A DNA stretch of 64,000 nucleotides from Prevotella melaninogenica ATCC 25845 (GCF_000144405.1 NC_014370.1:935501-999500), one strand, 5' to 3'; counted from the stretch's first letter, positions 6,323 to 15,616 are shown. Numbers and translations are program-made. The notes: generated by a model from the sequence alone, not told the origin.

Positions 6323-6648
6323 ACGGCTTCTACCTCGCTGGGGAGCAAATGGAGTGAGAGGGCATCCTCTATCTTACATAGTGTCTCGATGGAAAGGTTT
6401 TCCTTGCCACGAAGTATCTTCGACACGTACTGCTGCGAGCAGCCCATGCGCCGGGCAAGTTCTGTCTGGGTAAGATGGAGTTCGTCCATCTTGTCGAGCA
6501 TAAGCATCGCAATACGCTGCGAGTGGCGGAGCCACGACTTGTTGGCCTGGCGGTATTCAGCCGCCTCGCGCCAGCGTGAGGGAGTCTTGCTCTCGTGCGC
6601 TTCCAGTTTGTTGATGATTTGGTTCATGTGGCCATCAAGCAACCTCAT
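6319..6648 (-). CDS. XRE-family HTH transcriptional regulator
   Basis: 109 aa. The C-terminal half has a classic XRE helix-turn-helix: LHLTQTELARRMGCSQQYVSKILRGKENLSIETLCKIEDAL (about residues 57-97). The N-terminal half is a basic helix (SWLRHSQRIAMLMLDKM). It begins 5 bases after the ietS stop and so reads as the third gene of the ietA-ietS operon, though its base composition matches the GC-richer mobile backbone rather than ietS. It may autoregulate the operon or be a decapitated antitoxin; no cognate toxin is present. Confidence 0.8.
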   Translation of the reverse strand: MRLLDGHMNQIINKLEAHESKTPSRWREAAEYRQANKSWLRHSQRIAMLMLDKMDELHLTQTELARRMGCSQQYVSKILRGKENLSIETLCKIEDALSLHLLPSEVEAV

Positions 6649-6653
6649 ACTTT

Positions 6654-9056
6654 TTAATAATGATTCGAAATTGGAATTGCTATTCTGTTTGCAATAGCGG
6701 TCTCTACAGCTTGGTAAATTTCAGTTTTCTCCGTCTGAATTGATACCACAAGTGAATACTTTATCTTATTATCGACATTTTCAAGCTTACGCTCTTTCCA
6801 CCAACCAGGACCTGGGAACACAACAATTTGCCCACAGCTTGCTAACTCTTGTGCCGTACATGAGAACCAGTCTGACTGGACGGTACCTCTTTCTCGACGC
6901 TGCTGTCCGATATTCCATCGTGTCGAATTATTGTCACTTGTTTTTTCACCTTCGAGTTTATTGTGGCGAGCCAAGAATTCTGAATCGTTCTCAATTGGAG
7001 TTTTTACATCAAAACGCAAAGTGGCTGATGGGTAGCGGTATTTATTGTTCTTTCCGGATTTTCCTGGTGCCGGCTCGACATAGTATGACAGAGTTATACG
7101 TAAAGTTACAACTTCATCGTGCATTGCTTCTAGTACGTCTACAGGCCATGGCAAAGCATAGAAATGCATTTCATTGTATGTATTCGTCCCCCCGGACTTG
7201 TATGGCTTTAATTCATTTTCAAATACATAAGTTGCATATTTTTCACTGCTATATGCTGCTATATCTTCATCTGGGACGCCATATCCACAGAGTGGTATTA
7301 TATCTTGAGGTCTTCCGTCATCAATACTTTTCATTTCATCTGTCCAACGAGCTGAATGTACCATCAACGCTCTGATTGACAGCATACTTAAATTAGGATT
7401 CTCTACCTTTATCTTTGCTGCAAGACGCGCAGCAAGAGCTGTTGCAGCACTTGTAGCATTAAACGTCTCAAGAGGGGAACGTAAATCATTGCTGGTTGTG
7501 ATAAGGCACAGATCCTCGTCAGGATATAAACCCATAGATGGACTATATGCCAGATTTCCACCCTCCATTACAATTTCTGGTTTAACTCTTTCTTCATGCC
7601 AACTAAACGAAGTACATGAATATGGGGACACTCCTTTAGGGGACGCTATTCCTTTAGCAGTCTTATCTGCAGGTATAGAAAGTTCTGTATATGCGCCAAC
7701 CGTTAGAGCATTCCATGCCTGAGCAGGACTATTTATAGCATTTGCCTTACATGATTTAATATAATTGGTGGCGTCTACATCATCTTGATATATATTACCA
7801 GCAGAAACCAATACTAGGCGATCACATTCTCCACTATGATAAATACTTTCATCAAGAGCAGCTGAACTAGATGTTGGTTTTCCATCATCAGAAATTGAAT
7901 CTGTTACCGCCATACAATCAATATCAGCTCCCATGTCTTGACTTTGAGATATAGCATCTTCAATAACAGCGCCATAAAATGAAGGGGCTGTGGAGTAATT
8001 TGCATCTACAATCTTCACAGAAGCTAAATTATGCTGGACAACTGGTAAATTTCCTCTATCGTATGCCAATTTTTTCAAATCTCCCATGAGAACCAAGCCT
8101 GCCATTCCTGTTCCATGATCTATGTGATCTAGGTTATCTTGAACATTGATAGCAGTGGACATACGACTGTCTGGGAGTGCTTGAGCTATTAATGGATGCG
8201 CATTATTTACACCGCTATCTAAAATACCTATGTGAACATCAGATTCTTCAAACTGTAACTCGTTTGCAAGTATGTCTGTCCATTCTCGACTGACCTCTGA
8301 AGATTCTGTTAAAATAGATGGCTGCTTATAACGGCGGATTTCAGATATGTTTGCCATGTGGTATGGCAATTGTGCAAGAACGGTCTTGTTTGTTGTAATT
8401 AGAAAAACATCAACATCCGCAAATTGCAGCCGTTGTTCTATTTGACATTTTATACTCAGGTCATCTAAAACGATCTGAATATCATTGATGTTATAATCAT
8501 CTGTCTTACAAATCCACAATTCGAATCCCATTTCCTCTGCAGGTCCTAAGGCTTCATATTCGTCATTTGACTCAAATAGGGATTCTATTTTTGCTGATGA
8601 AATACCTTGTATTGGAGCGATAAGAGATTCATTGCATGGTTTTTTCTTTTCTGTCTCTGCTGTAGCAAATTTATCAGCCTTCTTATCAAACCAATCTTTA
8701 TGTTTGTTCGAAACAAAAACTGTTACATCAACATTATCATCCTCTGAATCCTTTTTATGGATCTTCATTATTCGAGCGCCTCTTTGGGTGTCAAGAGATG
8801 AAGGTATCATGTTTTGTGGTACGGTAAAATCCAGATAGGCACCATCAGCCGTATGCTGCCCATACTGAAGAAGTGGCTCTTGCTCATTAATTGCATTTGC
8901 AAATGCATTAGCATATTGCTGTTTTAATGCATCTGCATGAGCTCTTCTATTATCGTATTGTGGAAATTCTGCTGGAGAGCCACCTCCTTGCGGTTGGGGT
9001 GTAAATCCTTTATTCTCAGCTATTTGATTACCTAAGAAGAAATGTTTTTTGTGCAT
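6654..9056 (-). CDS. ietS: Subtilisin-like serine protease, IetS-type
   Basis: 800 aa, no signal peptide, so cytoplasmic. It is a peptidase S8 with a complete triad: Asp280 (GILDSG), His314 (DHGTGMAG) and Ser536 (NATSAA), plus oxyanion Asn421 (VSAGN). A ~270-residue N-terminal region rich in Gln, Lys and Asp precedes the catalytic domain, and a ~200-residue C-terminal region with beta-sandwich character follows. Pairing with a small AAA+ ATPase 8 bases upstream matches ietAS, described for Ti-plasmid maintenance and later as an anti-phage system (established knowledge). The gene is AT-rich, unlike the flanking backbone, suggesting separate acquisition. Substrate unknown. Confidence 0.85.
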   Translation of the reverse strand: MHKKHFFLGNQIAENKGFTPQPQGGGSPAEFPQYDNRRAHADALKQQYANAFANAINEQEPLLQYGQHTADGAYLDFTVPQNMIPSSLDTQRGARIMKIHKKDSEDDNVDVTVFVSNKHKDWFDKKADKFATAETEKKKPCNESLIAPIQGISSAKIESLFESNDEYEALGPAEEMGFELWICKTDDYNINDIQIVLDDLSIKCQIEQRLQFADVDVFLITTNKTVLAQLPYHMANISEIRRYKQPSILTESSEVSREWTDILANELQFEESDVHIGILDSGVNNAHPLIAQALPDSRMSTAINVQDNLDHIDHGTGMAGLVLMGDLKKLAYDRGNLPVVQHNLASVKIVDANYSTAPSFYGAVIEDAISQSQDMGADIDCMAVTDSISDDGKPTSSSAALDESIYHSGECDRLVLVSAGNIYQDDVDATNYIKSCKANAINSPAQAWNALTVGAYTELSIPADKTAKGIASPKGVSPYSCTSFSWHEERVKPEIVMEGGNLAYSPSMGLYPDEDLCLITTSNDLRSPLETFNATSAATALAARLAAKIKVENPNLSMLSIRALMVHSARWTDEMKSIDDGRPQDIIPLCGYGVPDEDIAAYSSEKYATYVFENELKPYKSGGTNTYNEMHFYALPWPVDVLEAMHDEVVTLRITLSYYVEPAPGKSGKNNKYRYPSATLRFDVKTPIENDSEFLARHNKLEGEKTSDNNSTRWNIGQQRRERGTVQSDWFSCTAQELASCGQIVVFPGPGWWKERKLENVDNKIKYSLVVSIQTEKTEIYQAVETAIANRIAIPISNHY

Positions 9057-9064
9057 AAAAAATA

Positions 9065-10024
9065 TTACCCGATATTGCGTACCAAAATGCTACGCATATC
9101 AAGAACGGTTTTTACAAGATTAATGTTGATAGGTGTATCGTTTAAAAGGGATTCTTTGAATATGTCAGCACAGACCATTTTAATCTCTGCATGACTCATT
9201 CCGTCAAACAAAGGCTCGACCATTGAAAAATCAAGATCCTTTGCCGTATATAAATATTCTTTTAAAAGCTTTAGACGTTGTTTTGAATCTGGTAAAGTAT
9301 ATTCTATCACATCATCGAATCTGCGGAACATAGCCTTATCTATTGATTCGATGCTGTTTGTTGCTGCGATAATAAAACTTTCAGAAGAATCTCTTTCTAA
9401 GAGCTGTAAGAATGTGTTTAAAATACGACGTTGCTCACCAACTTCGTTGTCCATTCCTCTTTGAGCTCCAATTGCATCAAATTCATCAAAAAGATATACA
9501 GCTGGTACTTCGGAGATAAAATCAAAGATATTACTTAGTTTCAACCCGGTTTCTCCCATGAACTTCGTAACAACCTTTTCTGTACGTACTACAAAGAAAG
9601 GAAGATTTAGTTCCCTAGACAGAACATTAGCTGTCATAGTTTTACCTGTTCCGGATTCACCATATAACAACAGTTTTCGTCTATTGTCAAGTCCATACTT
9701 ATGAAGATTGTCTCGTTTCAAATATTCCTTGATGATTCTGTTGATTTTCTCAATGTTCTCATCTGATGTTATGAGACTTTTCAAGTCTTCATCACTTTCA
9801 ATTTGCAATAAAAGATCTTCTACATCTTTATGCTTCGGAGAAATATGAAGTGGACTAAATGAAGTCTTGGATTTACCGAGTAAATCTTGAATGGTACGTG
9901 CTAAAATAACATGACCATTCTTGGCTTCTACAGCTGATATCTGTAAAGCCACCTTCCTGAACTGGGCATCATCATTATTCAAATGATTCCGTATCAGGGA
10001 TAATACTTGGTCAGAATTAATCAT
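9065..10024 (-). CDS. ietA: AAA+ ATPase, IetA-type partner of the protease
   Basis: 319 aa from the ATG at 10024; a GTG four codons upstream (10036) is possible but would leave a very short leader. After a ~100-residue helical N-terminal domain comes a single AAA+ module: Walker A GESGTGKT (122-129), Walker B YLFDEFD (Asp180, Glu181), sensor-1 Asn223 (AATNS) and arginine fingers Arg234/Arg235 (FRRF), close to the FtsH/spastin clade. It heads the operon ietA-ietS-xre with a TAnnTTTG promoter. Inferred role: nucleotide-dependent control or substrate delivery for the protease. Confidence 0.85.
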   Translation of the reverse strand: MINSDQVLSLIRNHLNNDDAQFRKVALQISAVEAKNGHVILARTIQDLLGKSKTSFSPLHISPKHKDVEDLLLQIESDEDLKSLITSDENIEKINRIIKEYLKRDNLHKYGLDNRRKLLLYGESGTGKTMTANVLSRELNLPFFVVRTEKVVTKFMGETGLKLSNIFDFISEVPAVYLFDEFDAIGAQRGMDNEVGEQRRILNTFLQLLERDSSESFIIAATNSIESIDKAMFRRFDDVIEYTLPDSKQRLKLLKEYLYTAKDLDFSMVEPLFDGMSHAEIKMVCADIFKESLLNDTPININLVKTVLDMRSILVRNIG

Positions 10025-10052
10025 AATTACTAACACACAATAATTCGCTTTG

Positions 10053-10083
10053 CAAATTTAGTGTTTTATTTGTGTAACGACAA
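10053..10083 (-). promoter_or_regulatory. Promoter of ietA operon
   Basis: On the minus strand the -7 box TAAATTTG (10053-10060) is preceded by a TTG (-33 element) at 10081-10083, the spacing typical of Bacteroidota promoters. The start codon is about 28 bases downstream. Confidence 0.6.
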
Positions 10084-10123
10084 GCTTTCATTGTTAAAAC
10101 ATTACCATACACCTAAATTATTC

Positions 10124-10135
10124 ATGTTATAACAT
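10124..10135. promoter_or_regulatory. Perfect 12-bp palindrome upstream of ietA
   Basis: ATGTTATAACAT lies about 65 bases upstream of the ietA -7 box and 35 bases after the primase stop. Candidate operator for the XRE protein, or part of a weak terminator; not proven. Confidence 0.3.
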
Positions 10136-10170
10136 AATAAATGAATATTTTTGTGAGACAATCACGATAT

Positions 10171-13100
10171 TCAAATATCTTCATTACGAGACATCTCCAA
10201 ATTGATATCAAACGCCTCGACGAGCTTTTCGTAGTCGAAGCAGTAGGAACGCTGCTGCACGGACATTTTGGTGGGCTGCCCCTTGGCATCGCGGTGCTCA
10301 AAGTCGAGGACTTGATTGCCTTTTTTAATGACGTGGTAAGTCATGCGCTGCTCGCCCAGATATTCTTTGCTGTTTTCAAGATAGTAGCGCAGCGACTCCT
10401 CGGGCAGGGAGGTCTCGCCGTTGCGGTGGGCATTGAGCTTGTAGAGCATGAAGATACGGGTCTTCTGTAGGTAGAGTATCTTGCGCGGCTCGGTCCAGAC
10501 GGTCTCGCTGACGAGGGTGGAACGGAAGCGGCTCACGGCCTTGATCTTGAAGTCGGCATCCTCGTTGATCTCGCCCTCGCTGTTGAGAAACTGCACCATG
10601 CGCCAGAAGCTGCCCAACTCGTCGTTGGTCTTGCACTCCATGTTCTGATGGACGATACCCTCGACAGTGATCTCCAGCAGTTCTTTGTAGGATAAAGTGG
10701 TGTCTAACTTCCCTTCCAAACAGCGAAAGGACGTGAGGGGAATCACCCAGTTCTGAACAATTCGGTCGATGATGGTGTGGCTCGTGAGGCGACTGTTCAC
10801 GTCGTCAAGCGTCTGCCGGTACTGGTCGTAGAAGCACTGGCCGAACTTGTCGCGGTGGGCAAGCAGCTGGAGGGTGAGATGGCTCAGTCCCTTGGAGCGG
10901 ATTTGCAGCAATTGCTGATAGTTCGCCTTCTCGCTTGCCGTGAAGTTCGATTTGGGAAACAAGAGGAAGATGAGTCGGCTGAAGAGGGCGATGTCGGCCG
11001 TGGGCATCTCCTGCCCGGAGATAATCACGCCCGCATCCACGGCGGTGGTTTCCTTCTTCTTGTCGGTGGCCATGTTCATGCGCGTGCGACCCGTGCCGTC
11101 CCAAAGCCCCTTGATAAACTCTATCTTGGCGGTGTCGATGCCGTTCTTGTATTCGTCGATATGCACCAGGGCATTGGCAGCGGCAGCCACGGTGTCGTTG
11201 AGGGCGGGAATGGTGGAGTTCTGTATGTTGGGCGGTATGTTGTCGATCACGAAGAACGACATGAGCGTGTGGCCCAGTTCGCTCTTGCCGGAACCCTTCG
11301 GACCGAAGAGGTCGAGGATGGGGAAGGAACGTGTGGTGAGGGTGATGATGTCGCGGAAGAGCGTGGCGAGATAGAAGCAGAAGCCGATCTTGCCGTTGTC
11401 GCCGAAGACGAGGAAGAGTTGACGGGTGAAGTCCCGGAGGCTGATCATGGAGAAGTTGAAATGCACGAATTGCCGCTCGAAGCGGAAGTAGTCGGTGTTC
11501 TCCTTATAAATCCGAGAGAGGGCGGGAAGATAGAAATTGCCCTTCTCGCCCAGGTGGACGATGCCGTACTCATTGACCTCGTGGAACTGCCGACCGTCAA
11601 AGATACCGTTGCCAAAGGCAAAGAAGCCCTTCTTGTTCCAGCCCAACTGCTTGATTTGCGCAGCCGTCTCGGTCTTTTCGTAGAGGAAACTCTTCAGTTT
11701 GATGAGTTCCTTCTCACTGGCCTTCCAGATGAAGTTGCCGAGCGATTCGAGCTTCTGACGGAACTTTTGCAGTGAGATAAGGTCTTCCTGCTCCATCTCC
11801 ACAATCTCCTTGACGCCCAGTTCGTTGGTGAGCAGGTAGAGGCGTTTGGCCATGAGCGGGTCTTTGATGTGGAAGAGCGGCGTAAGGGTAAAGTTGCTCC
11901 ATTCGAGTACGCCGCCCTTCTCGGTGGTGGAGAAGTATTTGCCGCGGTCTATCCAGAATCCGTACTGGCGGTTCAGGTCGATATCGTCCTCCTTCGGACT
12001 GTCGCGCCTCGTCCGCTCGTTCTCGATGGCTTTCTGCCAGAAGAGCTTGCCCCGGTGGTACTTCGTGAGGGCATCGATGAACATGGTGAGCTTGGTATCG
12101 TCGTCGATAAAGGAGAGCAGATGGGCTATCCGCTTCACGGCATCGCTTTTTTGCTCGGTGTTGCCGCTCGTTTCAAAGAGTTTGGCGGCCAGCCACAGGA
12201 TGAAGTCCTCTTCCTCGACGGCCTTGAAGAGGGTTTGATTCTTGAAATAGGTGTCGGGATCTTCTTTCTTGCCTTCCTCCGTGGTAGTTATCTCCTTGAC
12301 CGACACCGTAAGGTGCTGTTCGGTGGCGAGTTTACCAGCCTTCATCACCGCCTCGATGCCCGTGCCATAGTCGGCTCCACCCTTGAGTGGGTCGTTGTCG
12401 GGAATGAAGCACACCTTGTTGGCAGCCCTCTTGATGAGCTGAAACTGCTCCACAGTCCACGCCGAGCCGAGGTCGGCCACGGCGTTCTGCACCCCGATGG
12501 CGTGCAGACGCATACAGTCGGGTGCGCCCTCCACGAGGTACATCTGCCCGGTCTTGCCCGCTGCCCGCCATGCCACGTCCAACCCGAAGACGGTGCTGCG
12601 CTTGCTGTATAGAAGGGATTCCTTGCTGTTGAGGTATTTGGGCTGACTGTCGTCCATCACCCTTGCCGTGAAGCCGATGATGTGTTGGTAGCGGTCCTTG
12701 ATAGGGATGACGATGCGGTTCTGGAAGAAGTCGTAGCCTTGTGGGTTAATAAGTCCCAACTCCTGAAGAAACTCCTTTTGCAGAGGTAGATGGGCGAGGG
12801 CTTTGCCGTCGATGGGCGCAAAACCGATTTCTATCTCGTCGCAATACTTCTGCCCCCAGCGGCGGTAGGCATAATCTTGGGCAGGCTTGTAGCGCAGGAA
12901 TACCTCACGGTAATGCTTATGCACGGCAGTATTGACAATCAGCAGCGACTCGCGTTTCAACCGTTGCTGCTTCTCGTCGATGGTTTCCTCTCTTTCCTCC
13001 ACCTCGATGCCGTACTTCCTACCCAGCCACCTGACGGCTTCCGGGTAGGTCATGTTCTCATGCTCCATCAGGAAGGTGATCACGTTGCCTCCCTTGTGGC

Positions 13101-13281
13101 AGCCAAAACAGTAGAACATGCTGCGGTTGGGCGTAACGGTGAACGATGGCGTCTTCTCCTGGTGGAAGGGGCACAGCGCACGATAGATGGTGCCACGCTT
13201 TTGGAGTGGCAGGAACTCGCCAACCACATCTTCTATATGTGCCGCATCGAGTATCTTTTCTATGATGGTCTTGGGTATCAT
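10171..13281 (-). CDS. Mobile-element primase: CHC2 zinc finger, Toprim, C-terminal P-loop NTPase
   Basis: 1036 aa from the ATG at 13281 (a TTG 21 bases upstream is less likely). The N-terminus is DnaG-like: zinc finger CPFH (Cys37, His40) with CFGC (Cys58, Cys61), then a Toprim core with Glu251 (VEGAPD) and the Asp pair PDND (295, 297). The C-terminal half has a Walker A GPKGSGKS (660-667) and resembles a helicase/DUF927-type NTPase domain. This primase-helicase fusion suits replication of an integrated or excised element. GC-rich like the backbone. It lies 35 bases downstream of the terminator that ends the xis-like operon, so it needs its own promoter or read-through. Confidence 0.85.
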   Translation of the reverse strand: MIPKTIIEKILDAAHIEDVVGEFLPLQKRGTIYRALCPFHQEKTPSFTVTPNRSMFYCFGCHKGGNVITFLMEHENMTYPEAVRWLGRKYGIEVEEREETIDEKQQRLKRESLLIVNTAVHKHYREVFLRYKPAQDYAYRRWGQKYCDEIEIGFAPIDGKALAHLPLQKEFLQELGLINPQGYDFFQNRIVIPIKDRYQHIIGFTARVMDDSQPKYLNSKESLLYSKRSTVFGLDVAWRAAGKTGQMYLVEGAPDCMRLHAIGVQNAVADLGSAWTVEQFQLIKRAANKVCFIPDNDPLKGGADYGTGIEAVMKAGKLATEQHLTVSVKEITTTEEGKKEDPDTYFKNQTLFKAVEEEDFILWLAAKLFETSGNTEQKSDAVKRIAHLLSFIDDDTKLTMFIDALTKYHRGKLFWQKAIENERTRRDSPKEDDIDLNRQYGFWIDRGKYFSTTEKGGVLEWSNFTLTPLFHIKDPLMAKRLYLLTNELGVKEIVEMEQEDLISLQKFRQKLESLGNFIWKASEKELIKLKSFLYEKTETAAQIKQLGWNKKGFFAFGNGIFDGRQFHEVNEYGIVHLGEKGNFYLPALSRIYKENTDYFRFERQFVHFNFSMISLRDFTRQLFLVFGDNGKIGFCFYLATLFRDIITLTTRSFPILDLFGPKGSGKSELGHTLMSFFVIDNIPPNIQNSTIPALNDTVAAAANALVHIDEYKNGIDTAKIEFIKGLWDGTGRTRMNMATDKKKETTAVDAGVIISGQEMPTADIALFSRLIFLLFPKSNFTASEKANYQQLLQIRSKGLSHLTLQLLAHRDKFGQCFYDQYRQTLDDVNSRLTSHTIIDRIVQNWVIPLTSFRCLEGKLDTTLSYKELLEITVEGIVHQNMECKTNDELGSFWRMVQFLNSEGEINEDADFKIKAVSRFRSTLVSETVWTEPRKILYLQKTRIFMLYKLNAHRNGETSLPEESLRYYLENSKEYLGEQRMTYHVIKKGNQVLDFEHRDAKGQPTKMSVQQRSYCFDYEKLVEAFDINLEMSRNEDI

Positions 13282-13308
13282 CTCATCCTCTAATAATTTC
13301 AATGTTCA

Positions 13309-13355
13309 CAAAAAATGCCCCAGCCGACTGGCTTCACAGCTGGTCGGCTGGGGGC
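13309..13355 (-). terminator. Strong rho-independent terminator
   Basis: GCCCCAGCCGAC pairs with GTCGGCTGGGGGC; on the minus strand the stem is followed by ATTTTTTGTG. It ends the transcript of the two small genes to its right (13390-13918). Confidence 0.75.
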
Positions 13356-13389
13356 TTCTACTTAGTTACTTGTTATTTAGAGGATTCTG

Positions 13390-13593
13390 CTAAGTATCTC
13401 TCAGTCCCGCCACCAGTTCCGACTTCAGGATGTACCAGCAGCGTCCCATCTTGTGGGCGGGGATAAGTCCCTTCTCGATGCGCTTGCGTATGGTACATTC
13501 CTTGCGTCCGAACATGCGGGCGACATCGGGCACGGTATAAACGGTGTCCGAGGTATCTACTATGCCGTGGTTGTTGTCCGTGGCATTACTCAT
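13390..13593 (-). CDS. Excisionase-like helix-turn-helix protein
   Basis: 67 aa from the ATG at 13593, which overlaps the stop of the upstream gene by 8 bases. The core VYTVPDVARMFGRKECTIRKRIEKGLIPAHKMGRCWYILKSEL is a MerR/Xis-type winged helix (HTH_17) in which the last strand reads the 'GR.WYI' wing. Such proteins act as recombination directionality factors or regulators on Bacteroides conjugative transposons. No integrase lies in this window, so the partner would be to the left. Confidence 0.75.
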   Translation of the reverse strand: MSNATDNNHGIVDTSDTVYTVPDVARMFGRKECTIRKRIEKGLIPAHKMGRCWYILKSELVAGLRDT

Positions 13594-13918
13594 ACTCTTG
13601 TCCTTCCTCCCATGGTTCTTTGTCGAAGAATCCTTTGGGCAGTTCCTTTGTCCATTCATGTTTATCTGCAAATGAGTTTAGTTCAAGGGCTCGCTGATCC
13701 ATACTGATGGCACAGATGGCCATACGATGGGCGTAGCTGTTGTAAGAAACATGGAGGAAGCGGTCCTTTTCTTCACCCAAGAGGCGGTTGAATCTGCTTG
13801 CCAGGTTGTGCACAGCGTGCGCACGCATTGGGGGAATGTTGGCCACTCTTACCTCTCCGACACTGATGCCGTTGATCCATGCTGAGGGATGGATTACCTT
13901 TTCTACTTTTACTTTCAT
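13586..13918 (-). CDS. Hypothetical protein, first gene of the xis-like operon
   Basis: 110 aa, soluble, mixed alpha/beta (MKVKVEKVIHPSAWINGISVGEVRVANIPPMRAHAVHNLASRF), with acidic tail WEEGQEYE. Its last codons overlap the start of the excisionase-like gene, so the two are translationally coupled. No motif recognised. The promoter is upstream with -7 box TATTTTTG (14059-14066, minus strand), leaving a leader of about 130 nt. Confidence 0.6.
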   Translation of the reverse strand: MKVKVEKVIHPSAWINGISVGEVRVANIPPMRAHAVHNLASRFNRLLGEEKDRFLHVSYNSYAHRMAICAISMDQRALELNSFADKHEWTKELPKGFFDKEPWEEGQEYE

Positions 13919-14300
13919 GTTGATGAAATTTTAGTCCGAAGCGATATTGCTCCGGTATTCAAAAGTAGAAAGATTCCGGTCCCTGTTTTGGGGACGTGTA
14001 GAATAGCACTAAATCCTTTTCCAGCCATTTTGTACTTGTTTCTTCTGATTTAATGCTGCAAAAATATAATCAAAAAATCTGGAAAAAGAAAGAAAAGACA
14101 TCAAAACTTACCAACCAACCAACTATTTAACACTACTTGGCAGGTTCTAATGGGATTTTTGAAGACTAACGGTGTCTTGTATGTAAAACGACACAAAAAA
14201 GGTATGACCGTTATTGGCCATACCTCTATAAATTTTGGAACCCTGCTATCTTTGTCTGTTGGATAAAGATGCTAAATGAATCCTTTGGATTACCACATAT
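13919..14300 (-). other. Leader/intergenic region at the right edge of the mobile island
   Basis: No gene. It contains a GTCCC/GGGAC hairpin (13979-13995) in the leader of the 110-aa gene, the -7 box at 14059-14066, a short CCAACCAACCAA run near 14113, and the terminator of the DUF4143 gene. Composition changes from GC-richer to AT-rich here, so the island boundary probably falls in or near this stretch, but I found no attachment repeat. Confidence 0.4.
14195..14225 (-). terminator. Rho-independent terminator of the DUF4143 ATPase gene
   Basis: AGGTATG.CC pairs with GG.CATACCT around a 6-base loop; on the minus strand it is followed by TTTTTTGTG. Confidence 0.75.
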
Positions 14301-15590
14301 TTAATCTCTCATACATCCTATGGGTATTATTTTTACTCCGTCAGGTCTTGAATAAGCCATAGCACCTCCAGTTATTACCATCAGCAGGTCTGGTTCACGA
14401 AGCCGAATCTGCTTTTCTTTTTCATTATATTGCTGGACGAGACGCTTAATCTCTAAAAGATGTTCTGCTCCTTCCTCGATTTCCCTGCTTCCAAGTTTGA
14501 ATTCTATGAGCGCATACCTTCCATCCTCCAGATGAAGAACAGCATCTGCCTCTAAATCATATCGGTCATGATAATAGGAGATATAGCCCCCTAAGGCCTG
14601 AGAATATGCTTTCAGGTCACGAATGCACATGCACTCAAAAACAAAGCCAAAAGTCTTCAAATCCATAAGCAATGTTTCTGGAGACATAGATAAGGCTGCT
14701 ACTGCGATAGACGGATCTACAAATTCTCTTTTTACACCGCGACGTATGGCTGATGCCGACCTGACCGCCGGACTCCAAGCCTCTATATCTTGTATGACGA
14801 AGAGTTTAGTCAATGCGTTCAGATAATCATTCAACGTGTTTTCTGAACAGGTTTCTACATTTGCCCTAATATCTTTCAGCATATTGCTCTTCTTTGCCAG
14901 TGTCGAGACATTGCGGGCGTAAGTACGAAGAATAAGCTGAGTAAGCTTTTCGTTGCGTGCAACACCATCTATGGTTGAAATGTCTATTCGGCAAAGGCTA
15001 TTGATATAGTCTTTTGCAACCTGAAGACGTGCTTTGTCCGTTTTACGGTTCAATGCAGCTGGCCATCCTCCTCTGCAGGCTGCAAAAATCAAGTCTTCCA
15101 ACTGCATCGGTGATGTTTTGCCGTCAACATCTAAAAGAGGATCATCAAACAACTTTTTCAATGAAACTGTACCAGATGATTCCTTGGACTCGAACAGGCT
15201 CATAGGAAGCATTTCCATTGTTGCAATACGACCAGTCCCCGAATGTCTGATAGCACTTTTATCTATGGAATTAGAACCTGTCAAGATAAACTGACCTACA
15301 TCATTCCGTTCATCCACCATCGTTCGCACAGAATCCCACAAAATGGGGATTTCCTGCCATTCATCTATCAAGCGAGGCGTTTCACCTGCCAATAATAAAG
15401 ATGGTCTTATGGATGCGGCAGAGAAATAACGCTCTCTCATATCAGGATCTTGTAACTTTATGACGCTTGCAGCCTGTTGTGTGGCAGTAGTTGTTTTTCC
15501 ACACCACTTCGGACCTTCTATCAATACCGCACCTGCAGAATCAAGATGATCGGCAAGTAATCCATCTGCCATTCTACTATAATACTCCAT
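14301..15590 (-). CDS. AAA_14 / DUF4143 family ATPase
   Basis: 429 aa. Walker A GPKWCGKTTT (about residues 26-35), Walker B RLIDEWQEIP (~93-102), sensor-like FILTGSN (~117-123), and a C-terminal DUF4143 region ending with a nuclease-like fold (YDLEADAVLHLEDGRYALIEFKLG, which places D, E and K in a PD-(D/E)XK-like arrangement). This family is abundant and often multicopy in Bacteroidales and suspected to be defence- or element-related, but its function is not established. It is a single-gene unit: promoter with iterons upstream, terminator downstream. Confidence 0.85.
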   Translation of the reverse strand: MEYYSRMADGLLADHLDSAGAVLIEGPKWCGKTTTATQQAASVIKLQDPDMRERYFSAASIRPSLLLAGETPRLIDEWQEIPILWDSVRTMVDERNDVGQFILTGSNSIDKSAIRHSGTGRIATMEMLPMSLFESKESSGTVSLKKLFDDPLLDVDGKTSPMQLEDLIFAACRGGWPAALNRKTDKARLQVAKDYINSLCRIDISTIDGVARNEKLTQLILRTYARNVSTLAKKSNMLKDIRANVETCSENTLNDYLNALTKLFVIQDIEAWSPAVRSASAIRRGVKREFVDPSIAVAALSMSPETLLMDLKTFGFVFECMCIRDLKAYSQALGGYISYYHDRYDLEADAVLHLEDGRYALIEFKLGSREIEEGAEHLLEIKRLVQQYNEKEKQIRLREPDLLMVITGGAMAYSRPDGVKIIPIGCMRD

Positions 15591-15608
15591 ATCAGTTTAT
15601 ATTTTTTG

Positions 15609-15616
15609 CAAAGATA
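15609..15616 (-). promoter_or_regulatory. -7 box of the DUF4143 gene
   Basis: TATCTTTG on the minus strand, 19 bases from the start codon; the matching -33 TTG lies in the inverted-repeat arm TAGTTGTTGTA. Confidence 0.6.

Noticed and set aside
6740..7375. 211-aa plus-strand ORF opposite the protease gene
   Set aside because: Antisense to ietS, whose catalytic triad proves the minus frame.
8521..8550. tRNA-like TTCGAATCC string
   Set aside because: Lies in the ietS coding frame with no acceptor or anticodon stems; no tRNA gene found anywhere in the window.
10777..12612. Long plus-strand ORFs (332 aa, 247 aa and others) opposite the primase
   Set aside because: Antisense shadows of the GC-rich primase gene; low-complexity Val/Glu/Leu-rich translations without motifs.
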